Of a stretch of DNA of 64,000 nucleotides, positions 14,602-23,754 are shown piece after piece. Where the stretch lies: contig JBCBSM010000001.1 of NCBI GenBank assembly GCA_039819165.1, positions 1,922,001 to 1,986,000 on the forward strand. The letters run 5' to 3'. The position numbers and the translations under genes were made by a program. This DNA comes from Planctomycetota bacterium. GTDB lineage: Bacteria > Planctomycetota > Phycisphaerae > Phycisphaerales > UBA1924. A model generated the notes under the pieces. The model made no database searches and was not told the origin of the DNA. It saw only the letters and a program-made list of their open reading frames with translations. The first letter of the stretch is position 1. Every line of letters begins with the position of its first letter.

Positions 14602-16311
14602 TCAGAACGGCGGCGTGTCGTCGTCGGGCTCGAGCGCATCGCCGCCCGACGGCGTCCGCTCGTCGAAGGGGCGATTGTCGATGGCGCGATCGGCCGTCGA
14701 GGGGCGGCCGCCGAACGCCGATCCGAAGCCATCGCCGCCTTCATCGCCCGGGTGCTGGGGTGGCGCGGGAGGCTTGGCCTCGACGCCGCTGGGCACGTCC
14801 GAGGCCCAGGCATCCGGACGCTGCTGGTGGGCGCGGCTGCGGAAGCGGGTGATGCGGTCATCCCACACCAGCCGCACGATGCCCGTCGGCCCGTTGCGCT
14901 GCTTGGCGATGATCAGTTCGGCCTCGTTGGCCCGCTCCTCGTTCTCGGCCAGCCACTCGGCGTTGCCCTGGTGGTAGTACGCCTCGCGGTGCAGCAGCAG
15001 CACGACGTCGGCGTCCTGCTCGATCGACCCCGATTCGCGGAGATCGCTCATGCGGGGACGGTTGCCCTCCCGCTGCTCGCTGCTGCGGTTGAGCTGCGCC
15101 AGGCAGATCACCGGCACGCCCATCTCGCGGGCCATCGCCTTGATGCCCCGGCTGATGGCGCTGACCTCCACCTGGCGGCTCTCGCGGCCGTGGCCCGGGC
15201 TGGTCAGGAGCTGGAGGTAGTCGATCACGAAGCACCGAACGCCCCACCGCTGCACCATCCGCCGCGCGCGGGCCCGCAGCGCCGTAGCACTAAGCGCGGG
15301 CGTGTCGTCGATGTAGATCGGTGCGTGCTCCAGCACCTCGCACGCCGGCCGGATGTGTCGGTGCACGTCGGCATCGCGGAATTGGCCGGTGCGGAGCTTG
15401 TGACTGTCGATGCCCGAGGCCGCGCTGATGAGCCGCTGCACCAGGCTGGCCTTGCTCATCTCCAGGCTGAAGATGCCGACGGGCACGCGCTCGCCCGTGC
15501 TGGCGGACCGAGGCGTGATGTGCCCGCCCTCCATCCGCGCGCCACCCAGTGCGATCTGCTCGGCCAAGTTCAGCGCCAGCGCCGTCTTGCCCATGGACGG
15601 CCGTGCCGCCAGGATGATCATCTCGCCGTCCTGCAGCCCGCTGAGCAGGTTGTCGAGGTCGGCGAAGCCCGAGGCCGCCCCCGTGACCGCGCCGCTGTCG
15701 CGATCGAGGATCCGCTGGAACTCGGCCTTGAGCAACTCCTCGAGCCGCGCGATGTCGGCCGACTGGTCGTCGTCGGCGATCTCGAAGATCGCCTGCTCGG
15801 CGCGGTCGATGAGCTGGCGGGCCTCCTCCGGCTCGTCGCGGCCGGCGTGCATCGCCTCGTAGATCATCTGGTTGGCGGCGGCGATCAGCTTCCGCAGCCG
15901 CGCCTTGGTCTGCACGATCTTGGCGTACAGGTGCGCGTTGGCGGGCGTGGAGACCGACTCGGCCAGGCTCGCCAGATAGGCCGCCCCGCCGATGCCCTCG
16001 TACTCGTCCCGCTCGCGGAGGCGGTCGGCGACGATGTTCAGGTCCGCGCTGGGCTCCCGCTCGTAGACCTCCTTCAGGGCGCGGAACACCGCGACGTTCG
16101 ACTGGCGGTAGAAGTCCTCCGGGTCGGCGACGAGCGGCAGCACCTCGGCCAGCGTGTGCGGGTCGAGGATGATCGACCCCAGCAGGGCCATCTCGGCCTC
16201 GGGCGAGTGCGGCGGCAGCTTGTCGTAGACCTGGGCCAGGTCCACCGTCGAGGCCGAATTGCCCCCGCGTGCGCGCCGCGGCGTCGCCGCGGGAGACCCA
16301 TTCGCATCCAT
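14602..16311 (-). CDS. dnaB: Replicative DNA helicase DnaB
   Basis: The 569-residue product has the N-terminal helical domain (LPPHSPEAEMALLGSIILD, residues about 35-140), a linker and the RecA-like helicase domain. The Walker A motif is ARPSMGKTALAL, Walker B is CFVIDYLQLL, and SLEMSKASLVQRL and LAQLNRSSEQRE are the other family blocks. DnaB is the hexameric ring helicase that opens the fork and recruits primase. I start at ATG 16311; the frame is open 15 codons further with no family sequence. About 75 extra C-terminal residues are Pro/Gly/Asp-rich and presumably disordered. No intein is present. It diverges from pdxH across a 62-nt gap. Confidence 0.96.
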   Translation of the reverse strand: MDANGSPAATPRRARGGNSASTVDLAQVYDKLPPHSPEAEMALLGSIILDPHTLAEVLPLVADPEDFYRQSNVAVFRALKEVYEREPSADLNIVADRLRERDEYEGIGGAAYLASLAESVSTPANAHLYAKIVQTKARLRKLIAAANQMIYEAMHAGRDEPEEARQLIDRAEQAIFEIADDDQSADIARLEELLKAEFQRILDRDSGAVTGAASGFADLDNLLSGLQDGEMIILAARPSMGKTALALNLAEQIALGGARMEGGHITPRSASTGERVPVGIFSLEMSKASLVQRLISAASGIDSHKLRTGQFRDADVHRHIRPACEVLEHAPIYIDDTPALSATALRARARRMVQRWGVRCFVIDYLQLLTSPGHGRESRQVEVSAISRGIKAMAREMGVPVICLAQLNRSSEQREGNRPRMSDLRESGSIEQDADVVLLLHREAYYHQGNAEWLAENEERANEAELIIAKQRNGPTGIVRLVWDDRITRFRSRAHQQRPDAWASDVPSGVEAKPPAPPQHPGDEGGDGFGSAFGGRPSTADRAIDNRPFDERTPSGGDALEPDDDTPPF

Positions 16312-16373
16312 GCGGTTCTCCAGAATCGAGACCGTCGAAACCGTCGAGGCCGGCAATCAGGATACCGTTGCCC

Positions 16374-17114
16374 ATGGCTTCGACGCAAGACGAACGGTCC
16401 CAAAAGGAGCAAGCCACAGCAAGCGCCAGCCCGCTCGATGCTGTCCACGCGTATTCCACGACGCACGGCGAGCCGCTGCCCGATGCGCTGCCCGCCGAGC
16501 CCTTCTCCACGCTGCACGCCTGGCTGGACGAGGCGACGCGGCGGAAGCTCCAGCCCAACCCCAACGCCATGGCGCTGGCCACGGCGAGCGCGAACGGCCA
16601 TCCCTCGGTCCGCATCGTGCTGTGCCGCACCATCGACGTGGAACGCGGCGCCCTGTGGTTCTACACCAACTACGACAGCCGCAAGGGCCGCGAGCTGGCC
16701 GCCAACCCGCGGGCCGCGGTGGTCTTCCACTGGGACGCGGTTGAGCGGCAGGCCCGCGTGGAGGGCGTCGTCGAGCGGCTGAGCGACGCCGACAACGACG
16801 CCTACTTCAGTTCCCGCCGCTGGGAGAAGCGGGCGGGCGCCTGGGCCAGCGACCAGAGCCGGCCGATCGAGTCCCGCCCGGCGCTGCTGGACAAGGTCGA
16901 GCGATCGCTGCGGCGCTTCGACATCGATCCGGCCGATCCGCCGCCCGCCGACGCCGACCTCGACATCCCCCGCCCGCCGCACTGGGGCGGGTTCCGCCTA
17001 GTCGCCGACGCGGCGGAGCTGTGGGTCGGCAGCCCGGCCCGCATCCACGACCGCGCCCGCTGGACCCGGCCGACGCCCGATGCGCCGTGGACGGCAACCC
17101 GTTTGCAACCCTAA
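16374..17114 (+). CDS. pdxH: Pyridoxamine 5'-phosphate oxidase
   Basis: PdxH oxidises pyridoxine or pyridoxamine 5'-phosphate to PLP using FMN and O2, the last step of vitamin B6 salvage and synthesis. The 246-residue product has the FMN-binding NAMALATAS, then PSVRIVLCR, and WFYTNYDSRKG (FMN/substrate contacts). Also seen are EGVVERLSDADNDAYFSSR and the C-terminal ARIHDRARW with the conserved substrate-binding RxHDRxxW-type end. The first 40 residues are a variable lead. The start is ATG 16374, where the frame leaves a shadow region shared with the dnaB leader. It is a single gene. Confidence 0.95.
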   Translation: MASTQDERSQKEQATASASPLDAVHAYSTTHGEPLPDALPAEPFSTLHAWLDEATRRKLQPNPNAMALATASANGHPSVRIVLCRTIDVERGALWFYTNYDSRKGRELAANPRAAVVFHWDAVERQARVEGVVERLSDADNDAYFSSRRWEKRAGAWASDQSRPIESRPALLDKVERSLRRFDIDPADPPPADADLDIPRPPHWGGFRLVADAAELWVGSPARIHDRARWTRPTPDAPWTATRLQP

Positions 17115-17159
17115 CCGAGCGCCCATCGCGCGGGTTATCGACGCCTGCTCCGAATAGGC

Positions 17160-18494
17160 ATGATCCCCAGCCGCGTGCAGGCCCGCAAGCCGATCCGCAG
17201 CCGCGTCGATCTTGGTAGAGCGTGGGCCGCGGTGCGGCACGCCGGGGAGATGCGGGCCGTGGCCAAGGTGCGTTCCAGCCTGACGAGCGGCGAGGTCGAG
17301 GCGCTGACCGAGCGGCTCGTGAATCGGCTCGACACGGTCATCATCGAGACGCAGCCCGAGGTGGCGGCGCGGCTGCTCGAGCTGGTCTCCGATGCCGACG
17401 CCGGCCTGGCCGACTTCGCCGACGTGATCCGCTCGGACGTCTCGCTCAGCGGGCGGCTGCTGCGGATGGCCAACTCCGCGTTCTTCGGCCAGCGGCAGGC
17501 GGTCACCTCCCTCGAGCGGGCGGCGGTGCTGCTGGGCTTCAACCGCATCCGCTCGCTCGCGCTGGGCTTCTACCTCAGCCGTTCGGTGGACTCGGGCGGC
17601 GATCCGCAGTTCAACCGCCGGCTCTGGGGCGTGTCGCTGCTGAGGGCGTGCCTCGCGGCGAAGCTCATGGAGCGATTCGACGCCAAGTTCTACGCCGAGG
17701 CGTTCCTGGTGGGCCTGATGCTGGACGCCGGCATGCCGCTGGCCCGCGTGCTCCAGGATTCGGCGGCCTACGACGCAGTGTGCCCCGCGGACCATCCGCC
17801 GTCCCGCGCATTCAAGGCCGAGGAGAACGCGCTGGCGTTCACGCACGTGGACGTCGCCCGGGCGCTGGTCCGGCGGTGGCGGATCCCCGATCTGCTGGCC
17901 AAGCCCATCGTCTGGCACCACACGCCGCCCAACGACACGACCTCCGACGAGCCCATGCAGGTGTTGCACCGCATCGCGTTCTACGTGGGCTCGATGCACG
18001 TCGAGCACGTGCCGCCCAAGAGCACCGCGGTGCCGCTGCCGTCGCTGGGCGAGCGGCTGCTGGGCATCACGCGGGCGCAGCTGGGCGACGATTTCGCTGC
18101 CGCCTGCGCCGAGTACCGCACGCTGGCGGACTTCTTCGGCCAGGTGGCCGAGAGCCTGCACGACGTCGAAGCGCTCGGGCAGCGGGTCCACCGCACGCTG
18201 ATGCAGCAGATCGAGCGATCGATGGAGGCCCAGATCGCCCAGGAGGCAAGCAAGGGCCCCGCCTCGTTCGAGTTCCAGAGCGGCCGCCTCGAGGTGGAGC
18301 ACGACGGCCAGCAGGACGACATCGCCGTCGCCTACCTGCTCGACCAGGGGGGCGTGCGGCAGGCCATGCACCGCTTCCACATCGGCACGGTGACCGCGGG
18401 CGACCTGCTCCGCGAGCTCTCCATAGAACCGAACGACCTCAGCTCCACCGAGATGGAGAGCATGGACGACTACCTGCGGGCGCTCGCGGCCTAG
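17160..18494 (+). CDS. HDOD-domain signalling protein
   Basis: This 444-residue cytoplasmic protein has the HDOD domain at about 60-270. Visible blocks are TQPEVAARLLELVSDADAG, IRSDVSLSGRLLRMANSAFF with the hallmark MANSA.F, and ERAAVLLGFNRIRSLALG. The LMLDAGMPLAR and IVWHH segments replace the metal ligands of active HD phosphohydrolases. HDOD proteins are non-enzymatic regulators in chemotaxis, development and c-di-GMP signalling. The C-terminal 170 residues are helical and not recognised. ATG 17160 gives an N terminus with a basic lead; an in-frame ATG at 17250 (MRAVAKVR) is a plausible alternative. It converges with the next gene, with a 10-nt gap. Confidence 0.88.
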   Translation: MIPSRVQARKPIRSRVDLGRAWAAVRHAGEMRAVAKVRSSLTSGEVEALTERLVNRLDTVIIETQPEVAARLLELVSDADAGLADFADVIRSDVSLSGRLLRMANSAFFGQRQAVTSLERAAVLLGFNRIRSLALGFYLSRSVDSGGDPQFNRRLWGVSLLRACLAAKLMERFDAKFYAEAFLVGLMLDAGMPLARVLQDSAAYDAVCPADHPPSRAFKAEENALAFTHVDVARALVRRWRIPDLLAKPIVWHHTPPNDTTSDEPMQVLHRIAFYVGSMHVEHVPPKSTAVPLPSLGERLLGITRAQLGDDFAAACAEYRTLADFFGQVAESLHDVEALGQRVHRTLMQQIERSMEAQIAQEASKGPASFEFQSGRLEVEHDGQQDDIAVAYLLDQGGVRQAMHRFHIGTVTAGDLLRELSIEPNDLSSTEMESMDDYLRALAA

Positions 18495-18504
18495 GGCCCG
18501 AGCG

Positions 18505-21042
18505 TCACGCGGTCTCTGGTCGCTCCGTCGCGTCGCGGACCTCCTGGTGCCGCCGCGACATGCGGATCAGCTCGATCGGTCCGACGGGCCGTACCCCCAG
18601 CTCCCGACGCATGGCGCCCAGCCGGTAGGCGTGGGCCCACTGCCTGCTCATCACGTTGATGGCCCACCACCACGTGCGGCGGGGGTCGTAGACGTTGGTC
18701 GCCTCGGCCGACGAGCCATTGAGCTCCACGATCGAGAAGCCCTCGCCCCGCATGAGTGACTCCTCGTCGGCGTAGCGGATGTCGAAGCGGCCGATGTCCA
18801 GCCCGCCGGGCGTACCGTCCGCGTCGGGGTATTGTCGGCAGACGCGGTCGATCGCATGCGTGAGCGCGTCGGTGATCAGCTCGGCGGCGTCCTCGAAGCG
18901 GCAGCCCATCGAGTGGTTGCCCGCGAGCCCTAGCCGCACGACCTCGCCTCGCGGCGGCACCAGGTCGATCGCGCGGCCGAACCGCCGGGCGAACACCGGC
19001 TCCTGCACGCGGAAGCGGTCGTCGTCGAGCACCAGCTCCCGCAGCGTGTGCACGCCGTCGCCCTCGATCCGCGGGAAGACCTTGCGGGTGATCGCGAAGA
19101 TCTCGCCCTCGAGCCCGCCTGCGTCGGGTCGCCCCGGCGGCGTCTGGCGGACCCAGAACAGCCCGATCTCGTGCGGCGCGGGATCGAAGCGCTGCAGGAT
19201 GATCGCCGCGGGCACGCCCTCGATGTGGGCCCGCAGCTCAGCGGCGTCATCGCACACGCGGACCGCCAGCCCACGCTCGCCGACGTCGGGCTTGCACACG
19301 ATCGGATAGCCACCCAGTTCGGGCCGCTCGGCGATCGCCCGCTCGGCGTACCGCACGCGCGCGTCGGCGTCGCCGCCGGCGGGGATGAGCTCGACGGGGA
19401 GCACGGGCGCGCCGGCGGCCTCCAGATCGCGCACGATCAGGGACTTTCGCTCGCCGACGAAGCCCCCAGCGCCCGGGATGCCGGGGTTGGCGGCCGTGAA
19501 CAGCACCGGGTGCCCGTAGCGGATGTACTGGCGGATGTAGGTTGGCGCGAGCAGCACGTGGTTGAGCCATGTGGGCCAGAACTCGTGCCCCGCCCAGCGA
19601 CCGATGCCCGCCCGCAGACGCTGGCGGTTGGTCCGCGTCCACAGCCGGGGCAGCACCCAGGTCATCGGCATCGTGATCAGCACGACGGCGAGGAGCGCGG
19701 GCGTGCCGTATTGCTCGACCGCCCACCACCCGCCGAAGCGCACGAGCATCCACGCCGGCGTGAGCGCCAGGATGCCCAGCACCAGGCAGAGCGCCCGCCG
19801 CCACACGCCCGGCCCGCGGATCGCGATCGCCAGGGCCAGGCCGACGCTCGCGACGCCAAAGTCCACGTGCATGCCGGCCACGAGCACCGCCGCCAGCACG
19901 AGTCCCAGCCGCCAGGACAGCAGCGCGAACGCGAGCACCACCGCCGCCTCGAGCGTCCAGTGCCGGGTGCGGAGCCACGAGCCCAGCGCGTCGAAGCCGC
20001 GGTACAGCGGGTCGAGCGCCGGCTCGACCGCCAGGTCGGCGGCGCTGCGGACCGCCGGCGTCGCGGGATCCTCGTGCCGGCGCACGAAGGCGGCGATGTG
20101 GTCGACGGCCAGCCCGGGACGCAGGAAGGGCATGAAGTGGTCGGCGTCGGTCATCACGAGCGTCGAGCGGGGCGCGAGGGCGTGGTGCTCGTCGGCGGCC
20201 CAGGGCGCAATCAGGAAATCGTGGCGGCCGTGCAGGATGAGCAGCGGCTCGTCCATCGTCCGAAGCACGTCCGCGAGCGGCCGCTGGTCGGTATCCAGGA
20301 AGCTGCGGATGAACGCGTGGCGGAAGCTCGTGGGCCCAAGCAGCCCGAAGTGCGGCACGGCCTCGACGCCCGCGACCAGCGACGCGAATCCCAGCAGGTA
20401 CTTGGCCCGCTCGAAGTAGAAGTTGCCCGAGCCCTCGGTCCGCTGCGCGCCCGTGGCGAGCATGAGCGTGAGGCTGGCGAGATCGACGGCCGCCGGATCG
20501 TCGCGGGTGATGTCGGCCATGTTGAGCAGCACCGAGCCGCCGTTGGACCAGCCGACTAGGTGCACCCGCTCGGGCACGTCGCCGCGGGCCCGCAGATCGT
20601 CGAGCAGCGCCAGGCAGGTGCGGGCGTAGCTGCGGGCCGAGTAGTCCGCCACCCAGGGCTCGGACCCGCCGAAGCCCGGCAGATCGACGGCGATCGCGTC
20701 GATGCCCCGGCCGGTGAGCACCGGCGCGAGGGCCTGGAAGTTGGTCGCGTCGCCGGGCGAGCCGTGCACCAGCAGCACCAGCGGCGCGTCCGCCACTCCC
20801 GATCGCCACTCCATATACGCGACATCGATGGTGCGGCCGCTCTCGTGCGGACCGTCGGCCGTCATCTCGGGCAGCTGGACGACGCCGGTGGGCCGTGGCA
20901 CCGGCAGCACCGCGCCGCCGCTGGTGCGTTGCACGGCATGCGACGCGATCAGCAGCACCGCGTAGATCGCCAGTGCGATGGCGAGCCGCCGCCGCGTGAC
21001 CCAGGGCCTGGGCTTCGTCCAGTGCTCCGTGCCGCGGACCAC
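18505..21042 (-). CDS. Alpha/beta hydrolase - membrane - ATP-grasp fusion protein
   Basis: These 845 residues carry three modules. One N-terminal membrane helix (about 19-36) is followed by an alpha/beta hydrolase at 75-335 with the oxyanion block LLVHGSPGDATN, nucleophile Ser166 in GWSNGG and catalytic His301 in TDADHFMPF. Then come three or four membrane helices at 365-465. An ATP-grasp-like domain spans about 525-810 (GYPIVCKPDVGERGLAVRV with the nucleotide-binding Lys, EIGLFWVRQ, GGLDIGRFDIRYADEES, VELNGSSAEATNVYDP). The ATP-grasp half should join a carboxylate to an amine or thiol, and the hydrolase half could act on a related ester or amide; the substrate is not evident. GTG 21042 follows the rlmN stop by 3 nt, so they are probably cotranscribed. 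Confidence 0.82.
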   Translation of the reverse strand: MVRGTEHWTKPRPWVTRRRLAIALAIYAVLLIASHAVQRTSGGAVLPVPRPTGVVQLPEMTADGPHESGRTIDVAYMEWRSGVADAPLVLLVHGSPGDATNFQALAPVLTGRGIDAIAVDLPGFGGSEPWVADYSARSYARTCLALLDDLRARGDVPERVHLVGWSNGGSVLLNMADITRDDPAAVDLASLTLMLATGAQRTEGSGNFYFERAKYLLGFASLVAGVEAVPHFGLLGPTSFRHAFIRSFLDTDQRPLADVLRTMDEPLLILHGRHDFLIAPWAADEHHALAPRSTLVMTDADHFMPFLRPGLAVDHIAAFVRRHEDPATPAVRSAADLAVEPALDPLYRGFDALGSWLRTRHWTLEAAVVLAFALLSWRLGLVLAAVLVAGMHVDFGVASVGLALAIAIRGPGVWRRALCLVLGILALTPAWMLVRFGGWWAVEQYGTPALLAVVLITMPMTWVLPRLWTRTNRQRLRAGIGRWAGHEFWPTWLNHVLLAPTYIRQYIRYGHPVLFTAANPGIPGAGGFVGERKSLIVRDLEAAGAPVLPVELIPAGGDADARVRYAERAIAERPELGGYPIVCKPDVGERGLAVRVCDDAAELRAHIEGVPAAIILQRFDPAPHEIGLFWVRQTPPGRPDAGGLEGEIFAITRKVFPRIEGDGVHTLRELVLDDDRFRVQEPVFARRFGRAIDLVPPRGEVVRLGLAGNHSMGCRFEDAAELITDALTHAIDRVCRQYPDADGTPGGLDIGRFDIRYADEESLMRGEGFSIVELNGSSAEATNVYDPRRTWWWAINVMSRQWAHAYRLGAMRRELGVRPVGPIELIRMSRRHQEVRDATERPETA

Positions 21043-21045
21043 GGG

Positions 21046-22203
21046 CTACCCGGGAACGCTCACGGTGACGGGCATCGCCGGCGGCTCCACGACGCGGCGT
21101 CGCCGGATGCGCGGATTGCCCAGCTGGCCGCACGCCGCCATCGTGCCGCGGCCCTTGGTCCGCCGCCGCTTGACGAACACGCCCCGCGACGACAACCGCT
21201 CGACGAAACGCGCCACGCTCGATTCCTCGGGCGCGGGCCAGGGCGAATCACGCCGGGGGTTGTAGGGAATCACGTTGACCATGCACCGCAGCGGAGCGAC
21301 CCACTCGGCCAGCTCGTCGGCGTGCTCCATCGCGTCGTTGAGGCCCGGGATGAGCACGTACGCGATCAGGTAGGGCTTGCCGGTGCCCAGCGGGAAGTCG
21401 AGCAGCGCCTCGCGGAGGCGATCCATGGGCATGGCGCGGTTGATGGGCATGATCTGGCTGCGGATGGCGTCGTTGGGCGCGTTGAGGCTGATCGAGACGC
21501 CCAGCCGATGCCAGCCCGGCTGCAGCACCGCCTCGCGGAGCCGCGCGAGCCCGTCGAGCCGCCCCACGGTCGACACGGTGACCTTGCTCATCGCCAGCCC
21601 CGGGCCGTTGTGGTCGGTGAGCACGGCGATGGCCTGCAGCACGGCCTCGGTGTTGTCCAGCGGCTCGCCCATGCCCATGAACACCAGGTTGCTTGGATCG
21701 GCGCCGAGCTGGTGCCGGGCGGCGTGCCACTGGCCGACGATCTGCGCGGGCGTCAGCGAGGCCATCAAGCCCATCTGCGCGGTCTCGCAGAACGCGCAGC
21801 CCATGGCGCAGCCGACCTGGCTGCTGACGCACAGCGAGTGCGCCAGCCGGCCCCGCCGCCCGATCATCGGGATGACGACGCTCTCGGTCTCCAGCGCGTG
21901 GCCCTGCCGCTCGATGTCGAGCCGCTGGATGAACTTGGTGATGGGCCCCTCGGGCGTGTCCTCGCGCATCTCGCGGGTGATCGGACCGACCGCGGGCGCC
22001 CCCACCTGTGCAAACACGAGATCGTCGACGCGGCCCTCGCGGTAGAACGCGCGGTAGGCCCGCAGCGCCCACAGGCGGCCGCCCTTCACGCGTGGACCGA
22101 CCGCGGCGACCCAGTCGTCGGCGGTGGCCCCCAGCGGCGAGGGGATCTCGCCCGCGGACGGCAGGGCGGCGGTCTGACGCACGTGTGCGGCCATTGCCGC
22201 CAT
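21046..22203 (-). CDS. rlmN: Dual-specificity RNA methyltransferase RlmN (radical SAM)
   Basis: RlmN methylates C2 of A2503 in 23S rRNA and A37 in some tRNAs through a radical-SAM mechanism with a methyl-cysteine intermediate. The 385-residue product has the cluster motif VGCAMGCAFC (CxxxCxxC), preceded by the conserved Cys in LCVSSQ. It also has MGMGEPLDNTEAVLQA (GEP motif), GLAMSKVTVSTVG (SAM site), ISLNAPND, and the second catalytic Cys in MAACGQLG. All catalytic cysteines are present, which separates RlmN/Cfr from other radical-SAM enzymes. The N-terminal HhH-like domain is short. ATG 22203 is used; an in-frame ATG three codons later is equally possible. Confidence 0.93.
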   Translation of the reverse strand: MAAMAAHVRQTAALPSAGEIPSPLGATADDWVAAVGPRVKGGRLWALRAYRAFYREGRVDDLVFAQVGAPAVGPITREMREDTPEGPITKFIQRLDIERQGHALETESVVIPMIGRRGRLAHSLCVSSQVGCAMGCAFCETAQMGLMASLTPAQIVGQWHAARHQLGADPSNLVFMGMGEPLDNTEAVLQAIAVLTDHNGPGLAMSKVTVSTVGRLDGLARLREAVLQPGWHRLGVSISLNAPNDAIRSQIMPINRAMPMDRLREALLDFPLGTGKPYLIAYVLIPGLNDAMEHADELAEWVAPLRCMVNVIPYNPRRDSPWPAPEESSVARFVERLSSRGVFVKRRRTKGRGTMAACGQLGNPRIRRRRVVEPPAMPVTVSVPG

Positions 22204-22343
22204 GGTACGGGCTGCGGCCCCGGCACAGGGCGGCGCAGGACAACCCGGCCAACCCGCCTGAAGTCGCGCCCGGGGATCGTCGAAGCACGGGTCGGTGCAC
22301 GGAGTGCCGGCGGGGCGACGCCCGATGCCGGCGGGAGAACGGC

Positions 22344-23180
22344 ATGCGACCGACCAGACCTGGCCGCCGCGGCTTCACGCTCATCGAGCTGCTGATCGTC
22401 ATCGGCGTCATCGCCGTCCTGGCGGCCCTGATCGTGCCCGCGGCCGCGTCGGCGCGGCAGACCGCCCAGAGCACCGTCACGCTCCAGCGGCTCGGCCAAC
22501 TCGCGACCGTCGGAACCCTCTATGCGACCGATAATCGCGACCGCATCTGGACCGCACGGGACTGGCTCAAGACCATCGAAGGCGACCGGGCCCTTCCCGG
22601 GCTGCTCGTGCGGGGCGAGTACATCACCGACGGCGGCGTGCTGGAGTGCGCGATCAATCGACGCCGGCTGCCGCTGGACCGCACGGGCGAGCCGGCCAGC
22701 CCGCCGCCGTCGCTGTTCGCGAACGCCGAGATCGATACGGACTTCGCGTTCGTGCACCAGGTCGAGGGCGCACGACTCGGGCTGCACACGCGGTTCGCCT
22801 ACTACCGCCAGCCGCGGGAGCGGGGCTGGTCAGCGGGCGTGTGGCTGGACGACGGGGCGGCCCTCGAGCCGCTGCCCGGCGTGCCCCTGTTCGTCGAAGA
22901 GCACCTCCGCTTCGCGCACGCCTGGGACGAGATGGCGACCTTCAAGGGCTTCGACCAGCTCGAGCGGCGGCACGGCGGCGCCCGCGGCGGGCAGACGCAG
23001 ATGGCCTTCCTCGACGGACACGCCGCCGCCATCGCGCCCCCGCCCACCGAGGACGACCGCGGGCTGGACGTGGGAGACCTGACCGCCGGCCACTTCTACC
23101 TCAGCGCCGCCGGCGGCCGCTGGCGGGCGATGACGCTCTCGGACCGCTATCGCTACGGGTGGGTCAACGACCCCCGCTGA
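22344..23180 (+). CDS. Type IV pilin-like / type II pseudopilin protein with H-x-DG tail
   Basis: The 278-residue product starts with the prepilin peptidase signal GRRGFTLIELLIVIGVIAVL: cleavage before Phe, Glu at +5, then one hydrophobic helix. The globular part ends in QMAFLDGHAAAI, the DG motif of the planctomycete family of abundant pseudopilin-like proteins (DUF1559 type or its relatives). A GGGAGAAC site lies just before ATG 22344. It is a lone gene, divergent from rlmN and convergent with dps. The body has no recognisable enzyme motif. It is likely a component or client of a type II secretion or pilus-like system encoded elsewhere. Confidence 0.88.
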   Translation: MRPTRPGRRGFTLIELLIVIGVIAVLAALIVPAAASARQTAQSTVTLQRLGQLATVGTLYATDNRDRIWTARDWLKTIEGDRALPGLLVRGEYITDGGVLECAINRRRLPLDRTGEPASPPPSLFANAEIDTDFAFVHQVEGARLGLHTRFAYYRQPRERGWSAGVWLDDGAALEPLPGVPLFVEEHLRFAHAWDEMATFKGFDQLERRHGGARGGQTQMAFLDGHAAAIAPPPTEDDRGLDVGDLTAGHFYLSAAGGRWRAMTLSDRYRYGWVNDPR

Positions 23181-23198
23181 ACGCGCAATCGCGGCGCG

Positions 23199-23666
23199 CT
23201 ACGGCGCGCCGTGGTGCCAGGACCGCAGCATCCAGGTCTTCTTGGCGATCTCGTCGCAGATGTCGTCCACCAGGTTGACGCTCGTGCGGTCGCCCGCGGA
23301 CTCGGCGGCGTCGATGACGTCCCGCGCGGCGGCATGGATGGTCAGCAGGTCGGCGATCGTCCGCTCCACCATCGTGCGGGCCTCGGGCTGGCCCTCCTCC
23401 TCGGCGAGGCGCGATTGCTGGACGCACCGAGAGAGCGTCGGCAGCGGCGTGGCCTCCTTGGCCCGGATCCGCTCGGCGATCGCATCGATGTGGTCCGTCC
23501 ACGCCGTATAGAGCACCTCGAACTGCTCGTGCAGATCGAAGAAGTGTGGCCCGCGGACGTTCCAGTGGTAGCTCTGGAGCTTGTAGCGGAGGACCACGGC
23601 GTCGGCGAGCAGGCCGTTGAGGCCCTGGACGATGGTGGCTTCGGCTTCGGGCGAGGGCTGGCTCAT
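23199..23666 (-). CDS. dps: DNA-binding ferritin-like protein Dps
   Basis: Dps forms a 12-mer that stores iron and protects DNA from peroxide. The 155-residue product has the family signature SYHWNVRGPHFFDLHEQFEVLY, here with the inter-subunit ferroxidase ligands His (HWN), His and Asp/Glu further on (TDHIDAIAERI). A final helix pair ends EIAKKTWMLRSW. The start is ATG 23666, behind GGAGACC; the open frame upstream has no Dps sequence. The N terminus is short and acidic, so DNA binding through a basic tail is unlikely. It is a single gene. Confidence 0.94.
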   Translation of the reverse strand: MSQPSPEAEATIVQGLNGLLADAVVLRYKLQSYHWNVRGPHFFDLHEQFEVLYTAWTDHIDAIAERIRAKEATPLPTLSRCVQQSRLAEEEGQPEARTMVERTIADLLTIHAAARDVIDAAESAGDRTSVNLVDDICDEIAKKTWMLRSWHHGAP

Positions 23667-23754
23667 GGCGGTCTCCGGGTCTGGGGCACTCGGGCATGGG
23701 GCAATACGGACGGGGCGGCGGCGTTGCAACTCGGTCCCGAATGGGAGGAACCGA

